Assembly (NCBI GenBank): GCA_041180785.1
Contig: JBEGQV010000052.1
Location: 1 to 17,471 of the forward strand
From: Sandaracinomonas sp041180785
Lineage (GTDB): Bacteria; Bacteroidota; Bacteroidia; Cytophagales; Spirosomataceae
DNA: 17,471 nt
Direction: 5' to 3'
Shown here: one piece after another, positions 1-6,822 of the stretch
Layout: each line of letters opens with the position of its first letter
Position numbering within the stretch: the stretch's first letter is position 1
The notes under the pieces: generated by a model
The model's database searches: none
What the model was told of the DNA's origin: nothing
What the model saw: only the letters and a program-made list of their open reading frames with translations
Translations under genes and position numbers: made by a program

Positions 1-1
1 T

Positions 2-805
2 CCGAAAGCTAGTATCGATGTTTTTTACCTGCATCCGATGATTCAAAAACCAGAGTTTTTAAATGATGAGGTTTCAGAAGAAAGTATATCAGGATTGTAT
101 ATGCAAAACTGGAAAATTGGAAAGACACAAACTTTGGATATTTATGGGATGTATTTGCAATCCAATTTAAGAGAATATATGTACCAAAAAGGACTGGAAA
201 AGCGATTGACCACGGGTGTTCGATTGGTGAAGCCCTCTGGACATTGGCAATATATTTTTGAAAATGCGATGCAAACCGGTACGTTTAATGACCTCACCAT
301 TCGGTCATTTATGTCGATTTGGGAATTGGTTTATACGTCTAATAATAAATGGTTTTTTGCCTTTAGTGGTACCTATGTTCCAGGAGATAAAGATCCTAAT
401 GACCACTATTTAGGGACGTTTAATACCCTGTTTGCCAAACCACCGTTTGGACAAACGGTGGCACTGAATATTACCAACATGGTGAATTTTAGTCCTTACA
501 TTAAATATCAATTTCATCCAAAGAGTTTTATTATTTTCCGTAACTCAATTGTGAGCAGAGAAAGTACTGAAGATGGGATCTATACCCCTAATATGAGTCA
601 ATTGAGGCCTATTGCAGGTAAAATGATTTCTTCCTCGAGTAGAAAAGTGACAGATATGTATGTGATTGAATGGAATTTTTTTCCACATAAAACCATTCAA
701 ACTCTATTAGAATTTGGGTATTCAAAGGCGGGAGATTACCTGAAGGATACCGGTCCGGCAAAAGATGTAACCTATATTGCTTGGCGCGGAGCTTATCGTT
801 TTTAA
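2..805 (+). CDS. Alginate-export-type outer-membrane beta-barrel protein, 5' end missing
   Basis: The reading frame is open from the left edge (frame starting at base 2) and ends in TAA, so this is the C-terminal ~267 residues of a longer protein. The first ATG inside the window, at 38, is probably not the true start. The visible part has alternating polar and aromatic stretches typical of antiparallel beta strands, such as WQYIFENAMQTG, KWFFAFSGTYVPGD and KYQFHPKSFIIFRNS. It ends in an aromatic Phe (WRGAYRF), which is the usual BAM recognition end of outer-membrane barrels. The strand pattern and the NHYLGTFNTLF-like segment recall the alginate export/AlgE-like porin family of Bacteroidota. 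That family name is recognition by eye and less certain than the barrel call. It would sit in the outer membrane; the substrate cannot be told. No clear hairpin terminator follows it before yceI. Confidence 0.6.
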   Translation, partial: PKASIDVFYLHPMIQKPEFLNDEVSEESISGLYMQNWKIGKTQTLDIYGMYLQSNLREYMYQKGLEKRLTTGVRLVKPSGHWQYIFENAMQTGTFNDLTIRSFMSIWELVYTSNNKWFFAFSGTYVPGDKDPNDHYLGTFNTLFAKPPFGQTVALNITNMVNFSPYIKYQFHPKSFIIFRNSIVSRESTEDGIYTPNMSQLRPIAGKMISSSSRKVTDMYVIEWNFFPHKTIQTLLEFGYSKAGDYLKDTGPAKDVTYIAWRGAYRF

Positions 806-832
806 AGGCAAAATTTTAATTTTCGTCGATAA

Positions 833-848
833 ATTAACATATGTTAAT
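833..848. promoter_or_regulatory. Perfect 16-bp palindrome upstream of yceI, candidate operator
   Basis: The 16 bases ATTAACATATGTTAAT are a perfect dyad with no spacer. They lie 21 bases upstream of the -7 box at 870-877, so they cover the region where the -33 element would sit. A dyad without a loop cannot act as a terminator hairpin but suits a homodimeric repressor of the MarR or TetR kind. No regulator gene for it is present in the window. The operator role is inferred. Confidence 0.5.
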
Positions 849-869
849 ATTTTCTCTCATTTTATTAAT

Positions 870-877
870 TAGTTTTG
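870..877 (+). promoter_or_regulatory. TAnnTTTG -7 promoter box for yceI
   Basis: TAGTTTTG matches the Bacteroidota housekeeping -7 consensus TAnnTTTG exactly. It is 21 bases before the yceI ATG, giving a short leader of about 15 bases. No clear TTG -33 element stands at the ideal distance; the nearest candidate is the TTA inside the palindrome at 833-848. Confidence 0.55.
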
Positions 878-898
878 CAGTCTAAACAACATATAAAA

Positions 899-1465
899 AT
901 GAAAAAAGTATTTATCGCATCCTTGTTATTTGTTGCAGCAACCTTCACTGGCGTTGCTCAAACGTTTAAAATCGACAAAGCTCACTCAAAGTTGGGTTTT
1001 TCAGTAGTTCACTTAAGCATCTCAGATGTTGAAGGTTCATTTAAAATTACTGATGCAACGTTGACATCTTCTAAAGATGATTTTTCTGATGCATCTTTTG
1101 CTTTAACAGCAGACGTGAATTCTGTAAATACAGACAACGAAAGAAGAGATGGTCACTTAAAATCGGCTGATTTCTTTGATGCTGCTAAGTTTCCAACAAT
1201 CACATTTAAATCAAAATCATTTACAAAAGTAGCTGATCGAAAATATAAGTTAGTAGGTGATTTAACAATTCACGGTGTAACGAAAGCGATCACTTTAGAT
1301 GCAACCTTGAATGGCACTACCAAAAACCGTGAAGGTAAGAAAGTAGCTGGCTTTAAAGTAACGGGTTCTTTAAACCGTACTGCCTTCGGTGTAGGTTCTA
1401 TGCCTGCTGCAATGGTTGGAGAAGAAATTGAATTAAAAGCTTCTGGAGAATTTATCCAAGAGTAA
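899..1465 (+). CDS. YceI family protein, secreted lipocalin-like
   Basis: The 188-residue product starts with a Sec signal peptide (residues 1-20, MKKVFIASLLFVAATFTGVA) and continues as a typical YceI domain over its whole length. The family signature RDGHLKSADFFDAAKFPTIT is present, along with the N-terminal HSKLGFSVVHL segment and a SGEF-type last strand. Family members are periplasmic beta-barrels with a hydrophobic cavity that binds isoprenoid-like lipids; the ligand here is unknown. I chose the ATG at 899 because a TTG 24 bases upstream in the same frame lies inside the -7 promoter box and would add residues ahead of a normal signal peptide. The gene stands alone, with a promoter and palindrome before it and a strong hairpin terminator after it, so it is probably a single-gene, individually regulated unit. 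Confidence 0.93.
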   Translation: MKKVFIASLLFVAATFTGVAQTFKIDKAHSKLGFSVVHLSISDVEGSFKITDATLTSSKDDFSDASFALTADVNSVNTDNERRDGHLKSADFFDAAKFPTITFKSKSFTKVADRKYKLVGDLTIHGVTKAITLDATLNGTTKNREGKKVAGFKVTGSLNRTAFGVGSMPAAMVGEEIELKASGEFIQE

Positions 1466-1483
1466 TTTTAGATACAATTTATT

Positions 1484-1510
1484 AAAAAGGGCGGTTATCG
1501 CCCTTTTTTT
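1484..1510. terminator. Bidirectional intrinsic terminator between yceI and the symporter gene
   Basis: A 10-bp perfect stem (AAAAAGGGCG paired with CGCCCTTTTT) encloses a 5-base loop, GTTAT, and continues into a T run to 1510. The left arm gives an equivalent T run on the other strand, so it can end both yceI (plus) and the convergent symporter transcript (minus). The symporter stop codon at 1509-1511 overlaps the edge of the T run. Confidence 0.9.
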
Positions 1511-2945
1511 ATGCTTTTTTTCGAACTAAATACAAAAGAATAAAGCAAATCAAGCCATTAATAATTAATTTGGAGAATCCGAATCCACCAAATAGTTCTT
1601 GTGCTTTTGCCTCCAAGACAAAAGTGATGATGGGTGACGCGATACAAATAAATGGCACATATTTGTCTTTTATGGCCGTTTTGGTGAAAAGTCCGAAGGA
1701 GAAAAGTCCCAACAAGGGTCCATAGGTATAGCCTGCCAAATTAAATACGGCGGCAATTAATTCTTGGTTATTGAATAAGTGGAATAAGCCAATGACTACC
1801 ACAAATAGGGCAGAGAATCCTAAGTGCACATAATGTTTGATTTTATGGCGCTTTTCCTCTTTGAATTTCTCAATCGATAAGAAATCGATGCAGAAAGAAG
1901 TTGTTAAAGCGGTTAAAGCAGAATCTGAGCTTGCATACGTTGCAGCAATGATTCCTAACAAGAAAGTTACTGCAGCCAAAGTCCCAAACTCTCCAGAAAG
2001 AGCTAGTCCAGGATATAAACTATCTGTTTGAGTTGGGATGTCCAATCCTTTTGCATTGGAGTAGAGGTATAATAAAGCACCCAACGCCAGGAATAATAAG
2101 TTGATCAAAACAAGTACCCAATAGAACCAAAACATGTTTTTTTGAGCTTCACCAATGGATTTGCAGGTAAGGTTTTTTTGCATTAAATCTTGGTCTAAAC
2201 CTGTCATGACGATCGCAATGAACACCCCAGCTAAGAAGTCTTTTCCAAAGAAATGAGGGGAAGAGAAGTCCCATTCGAACATTTTTCCGTATTTGGAATC
2301 GCTAATGGTTTGTATCATTTCACCCACATTAAAGTGCATTTGTTGCATGACCAGGTAGATGGTAATGAACAAGGCAACCAGTAGAAAAACGGTTTGTAGG
2401 GTGTCGGTATAAATAATGGTTTTAACACCTCCTTTGTGTGTATAAATCCAAATTAGTAGGATGGAAACAAATACGGTGATGAAAAAAGGAACGCCTATGG
2501 GTTTAAAAATAGCTAAATGCAGCACATTTACGGCTAAAAATAGTCGCGCTGCTGAACCAATTGTTCTCGATAATAAAAAGAAAGCTGAGCCTGTTTTATA
2601 TGACCAAAAGCCAAATCGTTTTTCAAGATAGCCATAAATGGAAATCAGATTTAACTTGTAATAAAGAGGCATTAATACAGCTGCAATGGTTAAATATCCA
2701 ATGGAGTGTCCGAGGATGATTTGAAAATAGGTAAATGCCGTTTTGCCAACTGCCCCAGGCACCGAAATAAAAGTAAGTCCCGAAATGGAGGTGCCAATCA
2801 TTCCAAAAGCAACAAGCCACCAGGGAGATTGACGATTAGCTGTGAAAAAGGAGTGGGTATCTGCCCCTTTTGAGGTAAAATAGGAAATGGCAATTAAAAT
2901 TCCGAAATAGATGATTAAAATCCCAACAGCTAATTCAACAGACAT
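1509..2945 (-). CDS. Sodium:solute symporter (SSS family)
   Basis: The 478-residue integral membrane protein has about 13 hydrophobic segments along its length, the normal architecture of the solute:sodium symporter family (LeuT fold). Visible family motifs are GTSISGLTFISVPG near residues 51-64, GLDQDLMQKN near 249-258, and SSDSALTAL near 339-347, which corresponds to the serine-rich sodium-site helix. It would couple inward sodium flow to uptake of an organic solute across the inner membrane; the substrate cannot be read from the sequence. I start at the ATG whose first base is 2945 (MSVELAVGILIIYFG), because the open frame reaching 3011 adds a polar, lysine-rich stretch that overlaps clpS and the promoter box at 2999-3006. 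It is divergent from clpS and convergent with yceI. Confidence 0.88.
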   Translation of the reverse strand: MSVELAVGILIIYFGILIAISYFTSKGADTHSFFTANRQSPWWLVAFGMIGTSISGLTFISVPGAVGKTAFTYFQIILGHSIGYLTIAAVLMPLYYKLNLISIYGYLEKRFGFWSYKTGSAFFLLSRTIGSAARLFLAVNVLHLAIFKPIGVPFFITVFVSILLIWIYTHKGGVKTIIYTDTLQTVFLLVALFITIYLVMQQMHFNVGEMIQTISDSKYGKMFEWDFSSPHFFGKDFLAGVFIAIVMTGLDQDLMQKNLTCKSIGEAQKNMFWFYWVLVLINLLFLALGALLYLYSNAKGLDIPTQTDSLYPGLALSGEFGTLAAVTFLLGIIAATYASSDSALTALTTSFCIDFLSIEKFKEEKRHKIKHYVHLGFSALFVVVIGLFHLFNNQELIAAVFNLAGYTYGPLLGLFSFGLFTKTAIKDKYVPFICIASPIITFVLEAKAQELFGGFGFSKLIINGLICFILLYLVRKKA

Positions 2946-2969
2946 AGCGAAATAAATTGATTTATTTTT

Positions 2970-2977
2970 TAAATTTG
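2970..2977 (+). promoter_or_regulatory. TAnnTTTG -7 promoter box for the clpS run
   Basis: TAAATTTG matches TAnnTTTG and lies 28 bases before the clpS ATG. It overlaps the left arm of the inverted repeat at 2971-2991. No TTG stands at the ideal upstream distance, so strength is uncertain. Confidence 0.45.
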
Positions 2978-2991
2978 TTTTTGGCAAATTT
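2971..2991. repeat. Inverted repeat in the symporter/clpS divergent region
   Basis: The arms AAATTTG (2971-2977) and CAAATTT (2985-2991) are perfect 7-bp complements separated by 7 bases. The repeat sits in the 60-base gap between two divergent genes and overlaps the clpS-side -7 box, so it could be an operator or simply AT-rich chance. Confidence 0.35.
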
Positions 2992-2998
2992 TCAATCT

Positions 2999-3006
2999 CA
3001 AAAATA
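2999..3006 (-). promoter_or_regulatory. TAnnTTTG -7 promoter box for the symporter gene
   Basis: Read on the minus strand the bases are TATTTTTG, an exact TAnnTTTG match, placed 53 bases before the symporter ATG. The box overlaps the first base of the clpS start codon, so transcription of the two divergent genes probably interferes. A TTG lies on the same strand at 3031-3033, 24 bases further upstream, slightly far for a -33 element. Confidence 0.45.
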
Positions 3007-3329
3007 TGCAATTCTTATCTAATAATATTTCAAGAACACATATTTCTTTTTCCCATCAAGAACAATGGAAAGAGGAAACAGAGGTATTGTTTGAAGAGGA
3101 ATTACTGGAAAATCACCAATTAATTGTTTTCAATGATGAGGTAAATACGTTTGAATATGTGATTTTGACACTCATGGAAGTATGCGAGCATACCATTGAA
3201 CAAGCAGAGCAATGTACCTTGCAAATTCATTTTAAGGGGAAATGTGGCGTTAAAACAGGGACCTATGAAGAGTTAGCATTGATGAGAAATGAAATTTGCA
3301 GAAGAGGAATTTCTGCAGAAATAGATTAA
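3006..3329 (+). CDS. clpS: ATP-dependent Clp protease adaptor ClpS
   Basis: This 107-residue cytoplasmic protein has the ClpS core from about residue 38 to the end. ClpS binds substrates with hydrophobic N-terminal residues (the N-end rule) and delivers them to the ClpA- or ClpC-type unfoldase of the Clp protease. The binding-pocket signature NDEVNTFEYVI (43-53) and the pocket histidine in LQIHFKGKCG (H75) are present. The position of the E. coli gatekeeper Met is a Phe here, as I would expect for Bacteroidota-like members. The N-terminal ~37 residues are acidic and variable, as in the family. It is the first gene of a tight run; recR starts 5 bases after its stop codon. No clp protease gene is in the window. 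Confidence 0.92.
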   Translation: MQFLSNNISRTHISFSHQEQWKEETEVLFEEELLENHQLIVFNDEVNTFEYVILTLMEVCEHTIEQAEQCTLQIHFKGKCGVKTGTYEELALMRNEICRRGISAEID

Positions 3330-3334
3330 TTGGG

Positions 3335-3946
3335 ATGAATCAAAATCAATATCCGTCTAAAATTATTGAACAGGCTGTAGAGGAAATTTCTAAATTGCCC
3401 GGAATAGGTAAAAAATCTGCTTTACGGTTAGCCTTACATTTATTGAAAAGGCCTGAAATTCAATCGGTTCAATTGGCTTCTTCCATTGTGAAGCTTCGAA
3501 CAGAGACGAAATTTTGTACGACCTGCCATATGATCTCTGATGAAGCGCTTTGTGGCATTTGTACAAGTAACAAGCGAGATGAAAGTATCTTGTGTGTGGT
3601 GGAGGATGCCAAAGATGTGTTGGCGATTGAGAATACGGGTCAATTTAATGGTATTTACCATGTCTTAGGCGGAATTATTTCACCGATGAGTGGTATTTCC
3701 CCCTCAGATTTGATGATTGATTCTTTGCTTAAACGAGTAGAAAAAGGAACAATAGAAGAAGTAATTATTGGGTTAAGTCCCACCATGGAAGGAGATACGA
3801 CAGCCTTTTATTTAACAAAAAAATTACGAGAGTTTTCAGTAAAAATTTCAACCATCGCACGAGGCATACCAATTGGTGGTGACCTTGAATATACGGATGA
3901 AATTACACTGGGTAGAAGTATAGTTTCACGCGTTACTTATGAATAA
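3335..3946 (+). CDS. recR: Recombination mediator protein RecR
   Basis: RecR acts with RecO and RecF to load RecA on single-stranded DNA at gaps. The 203-residue length is normal. In order one sees the helix-hairpin-helix LPGIGKKSALRLALHLL (21-37), a four-cysteine zinc finger (C61, C64, C73, C76), the Toprim domain starting at LCVVEDAKDVLAIE (86-99) with its acidic residue E90, and the C-terminal ARGIPIGGDLEYTDEITLGRS-type segment. I use the ATG at 3335, which starts 5 bases after the clpS stop. An upstream in-frame ATG at 3296 lies inside clpS and would add 13 residues not expected in RecR. The sod gene follows after 5 bases. Confidence 0.96.
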   Translation: MNQNQYPSKIIEQAVEEISKLPGIGKKSALRLALHLLKRPEIQSVQLASSIVKLRTETKFCTTCHMISDEALCGICTSNKRDESILCVVEDAKDVLAIENTGQFNGIYHVLGGIISPMSGISPSDLMIDSLLKRVEKGTIEEVIIGLSPTMEGDTTAFYLTKKLREFSVKISTIARGIPIGGDLEYTDEITLGRSIVSRVTYE

Positions 3947-3951
3947 ATAAG

Positions 3952-4668
3952 ATGAAAAGATCAGGATTTTTGCAAAAAACATTAGGATTAGTAGGAGCAG
4001 GGCTTCTATTTCCTAAAATGATGAACGCATCTGCTAAGGTGTTAGTGAGTGAGGCTTCACTTGAGTCAGCACCATTTTCATTGCCTACTTTGGACTATGA
4101 TTATAAAGCATTAGAGCCACATATTGATGCATTGACGATGGAGATTCATCACAGTAGACACCATAAGGCATATGTGGATAATTTGAACAAGGCTTTACAA
4201 TCAACCGACTTAGCAAGTAAGTCATTAGAAGAGATTTTAGGTTCAATCAGTAAAGCACCAATTGCTGTTCGCAACAATGGGGGCGGACATTGGAATCATC
4301 GTTTTTTCTGGAAAGTGATTGGGCCTGCTACGGGTTCAAAACCCTCTAGTGCATTGGAAAATCAAATTGTGAAGGATTTTGGTTCATTAGAAAACCTTAA
4401 AACAGAATTTAACAAGGCGGCGATGTCGAGATTTGGTTCAGGTTGGGCCTGGTTGGTGCTTAAAGATGGTAAATTACAAATAGGTTCAACTGCTAACCAA
4501 GATAATCCATTGATGGATATTTCAGATGTAAAAGGTAAACCAGTTTTGGCCTTAGATGTTTGGGAGCATGCTTATTATTTAAAATATCAGAACAAACGAG
4601 TAGAATATGTAAATGCCTTTTGGAATGTAATCAATTGGGATTTTGTTTCTGCACAATTTACAAACTAA
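3952..4668 (+). CDS. Exported superoxide dismutase, Fe/Mn family, Mn-type residues
   Basis: The enzyme converts superoxide to hydrogen peroxide and oxygen. The four metal ligands of the family are visible: H66 (in MEIHHSRHH), H116 (in GGHWNHRFFW), D202 and H206 (in DVWEHAYY). A glycine stands where Fe enzymes have their active-site Gln (NNGGGHWNH), and a Gln is present in TANQDNPL (Q183); both point to the manganese type. Unlike cytoplasmic SODs, there is an N-terminal extension of about 40 residues beginning MKRSGFLQKTLGLVGAGLLF. It has a basic start and a hydrophobic core, so export to the periplasm is likely. The KR..FL pattern resembles a Tat signal but lacks the consecutive Arg-Arg. Gaps of 5 bases on both sides place it inside the clpS-to-chromate-transporter run. 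Confidence 0.93.
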   Translation: MKRSGFLQKTLGLVGAGLLFPKMMNASAKVLVSEASLESAPFSLPTLDYDYKALEPHIDALTMEIHHSRHHKAYVDNLNKALQSTDLASKSLEEILGSISKAPIAVRNNGGGHWNHRFFWKVIGPATGSKPSSALENQIVKDFGSLENLKTEFNKAAMSRFGSGWAWLVLKDGKLQIGSTANQDNPLMDISDVKGKPVLALDVWEHAYYLKYQNKRVEYVNAFWNVINWDFVSAQFTN

Positions 4669-4673
4669 CATAA

Positions 4674-5645
4674 ATGAAATTATTAGATGAAATCCCTTCG
4701 TTGGATTTAAAGGATTTTACAGGGGGTGATCCGGTAAAAAAAGCAAAATTTGTTCAAGATTTAGGTGCTGCATTCAATAATATTGGATTTGTAGCTATCA
4801 AAGGTCATGGATTAACGGATGATTTTACCAAAAATCTATACCAAACTGTTGAGCAGTTTTTTCAATCAGCCGATGCATTAAAGCAACAATATGAAATTCC
4901 AGGCATTGCTGGTCAACGTGGATATGTTGGTAAAGGAAAAGAAACGGCTAAAGGGTTTAAAGTGCCAGATTTAAAGGAGTTTTACCATGTTGGACAAGTC
5001 CATCGAAATGATGGTGATCCCGTTTGGAGTGAATACCCCCACAATGTTTTTCCTGCAGAATATCCAGCTTTTGGACAATTAACAGTTGAAGCCTATCAAA
5101 CCTTAGAAAATGCAGGGAAAGCGATGTTACGAGCTATTGCCTTGTATTTGGAACTTCCGGAAGATTATTTTGAAGAAAAAGTAAAATACGGTAATTCCAT
5201 TTTGCGAGCAATTCATTATTTCCCGATTCCCAATCCAGATGCCTTGCCAGAGGGAGCTGTTCGCGCTGCTGCGCATGGCGATATCAATTTAATTACGCTC
5301 TTGATGGGTGCTTCTGCAGAGGGCTTAGAAGTATTGCGTACGGATGGTAAATGGATACCTATTACTGCCTTACCAGATCAGGTGGTTGTGAACGTGGGTG
5401 ACATGTTAGATCGTTTGACAAATCATAAATTGAAGTCGACAATCCATCGAGTTGTTAATCCACCTCGCGAAAAAATGGGTACTTCAAGGTATTCCATACC
5501 TTTCTTCATGCATCCGCGTTCTGAAATGGATTTAACTTGTTTGGAATCTTGTGTTGATGCTTCAAATCCTAAAATTTATACGGATATGTCTGCAGGAGAA
5601 TTTTTAGAAGAGCGATTGATTGAATTAGGTTTAAAGAAAAAATAA
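4674..5645 (+). CDS. 2-oxoglutarate/Fe(II)-dependent oxygenase, isopenicillin N synthase-like
   Basis: The 323-residue protein matches the isopenicillin N synthase/2OG-Fe(II) dioxygenase superfamily over its full length. The N-terminal DIOX_N-type region (1-120) includes GAAFNNIGFVAIKGHGL, and the C-terminal double-stranded beta-helix carries the iron ligands H201 and D203 (AAHGDINLITLL) and H258 (STIHRVV). The 2-oxoglutarate-binding R-x-S pair is R272/S274 (SRYSIPFF), which suggests 2-oxoglutarate as cosubstrate. The family hydroxylates, desaturates or cyclises small molecules; the substrate here is unknown. It is cytoplasmic with no signal peptide. It starts 5 bases after sod, and its stop is followed after one base by the transporter ATG, so co-expression with both is likely. 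Confidence 0.87.
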   Translation: MKLLDEIPSLDLKDFTGGDPVKKAKFVQDLGAAFNNIGFVAIKGHGLTDDFTKNLYQTVEQFFQSADALKQQYEIPGIAGQRGYVGKGKETAKGFKVPDLKEFYHVGQVHRNDGDPVWSEYPHNVFPAEYPAFGQLTVEAYQTLENAGKAMLRAIALYLELPEDYFEEKVKYGNSILRAIHYFPIPNPDALPEGAVRAAAHGDINLITLLMGASAEGLEVLRTDGKWIPITALPDQVVVNVGDMLDRLTNHKLKSTIHRVVNPPREKMGTSRYSIPFFMHPRSEMDLTCLESCVDASNPKIYTDMSAGEFLEERLIELGLKKK

Positions 5646-5646
5646 C

Positions 5647-6822
5647 ATGTTTAAAAGGCCAAAACATACCGATTTTCTATGGGATGTCCTTGTTTTGGCC
5701 TTTACTTCTTTTGGAGGTCCTCAGGTTCATTACGCACTTTTTATAAAAAAATTAGTCACTGATAAAAAATATTTATCAGAAGAAGATTTTTTAGAAATTC
5801 AAGCACTCTGTTCCGTTTTACCCGGACCAACCTCTACCCAAACCATCACTGCCATTGGTTTTAAAAAAGGTGGCCCTGTTTTAGCTTACTTGACTTTATT
5901 GGTTTGGATTACGCCCGCAGTATTTATTATGACCCTGGCGGCATATGGCATGACCTATTTAAAAAATAAGGCAATTTTGGATTATGTACTTCCTGTTGGA
6001 ATTGGTTTAATCATTCAAGCTGGATTCCAAATGGCCCAAAAAGTGATAAAAGGTTGGCTTTATTATTTGTTGATGTGTTTGACCTTTATCATTGGAGTTT
6101 ATTTTCAAAGTCCCTATATTTTCCCATTTACCATTTTAATGGGCGGCTTTGTTTCATCGCTAAATTTTGATCGCTTTCCGAAGCAAAATAAACATAAAAT
6201 GGTCATTCCATGGGCAAATTTCAATTTGTATTGGGGTTTTGGACTTGGATTAGCCATTTTAGGACATTTTACGGATTATTTTCCCATTCAATTATTTGAG
6301 AATTTTTATCGAAATGGCAGTTTGGTCTTTGGTGGTGGACAAGTGTTAGCCCCAGTTCTCTTTACTGAATTTGTTGAATTTAAGCATTTAATACCTGCTG
6401 ATGATTTTTTGACAGGGATGACACTCAGCCAATCTTTACCTGGTCCCGTTTTTGCCTTAACTTCTTATTTAGGGGTTATATTAATGAAAGATTATGGACT
6501 TTTTGGTGAATTAATGGGAAGTGCAATTGGCGCTTTAGGAATTTTTTTACCAGGTACATTTTTGATATTTTTTATTATACGAATATGGAGCCAATTGAAG
6601 CAATATCGATTCATTAGGGCCTCATTGGCTGGTATCCAGGCATCTAGTGTGGGATTAACCTTTGTGGCTGTGTTTTTGTTTTTACAGCCTATAATTGAAA
6701 AAAGCGACTACATTTCTCTTGGAATTGTAATCGCTTCGTTTTTAATTGCCCAATTTACCAAACTGCCTAGTATTTTACTTTTTGCCTTTGGCTTATTGTT
6801 TGGAATTTGGTTTCATGCTTAA
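5647..6822 (+). CDS. Chromate transporter (CHR) family protein, two-domain form
   Basis: The 391-residue inner-membrane protein shows the internal duplication typical of long-chain CHR proteins. FGGPQ (22-26) and LPGPTSTQ (58-65) in the first half match FGGGQ (228-232) and LPGPV (264-268) in the second. Each half carries several hydrophobic helices. Family members export chromate, but many homologues have no shown role in chromate resistance, so the substrate is open. It is the last gene of the run and starts one base after the oxygenase stop. Its TAA (6820-6822) overlaps the TAA of the convergent rfbA gene (6819-6821 on the other strand), leaving no intergenic space for a terminator. Confidence 0.88.
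   Translation: MFKRPKHTDFLWDVLVLAFTSFGGPQVHYALFIKKLVTDKKYLSEEDFLEIQALCSVLPGPTSTQTITAIGFKKGGPVLAYLTLLVWITPAVFIMTLAAYGMTYLKNKAILDYVLPVGIGLIIQAGFQMAQKVIKGWLYYLLMCLTFIIGVYFQSPYIFPFTILMGGFVSSLNFDRFPKQNKHKMVIPWANFNLYWGFGLGLAILGHFTDYFPIQLFENFYRNGSLVFGGGQVLAPVLFTEFVEFKHLIPADDFLTGMTLSQSLPGPVFALTSYLGVILMKDYGLFGELMGSAIGALGIFLPGTFLIFFIIRIWSQLKQYRFIRASLAGIQASSVGLTFVAVFLFLQPIIEKSDYISLGIVIASFLIAQFTKLPSILLFAFGLLFGIWFHA

Noticed and set aside
875..898. TTG start for yceI
   Set aside because: It falls in the -7 promoter box and precedes a complete signal peptide starting at 899.
2946..3011. Longer N-terminus for the symporter reaching 3011
   Set aside because: The extra residues are polar and Lys/Asn-rich, overlap clpS and cover the likely promoter; MSVELAVGILIIYFG at 2945 is a normal SSS start.
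3296..3334. Upstream ATG for recR
   Set aside because: It lies inside clpS and adds residues not seen in RecR; the ATG at 3335 fits the 5-base spacing seen at the next two junctions.
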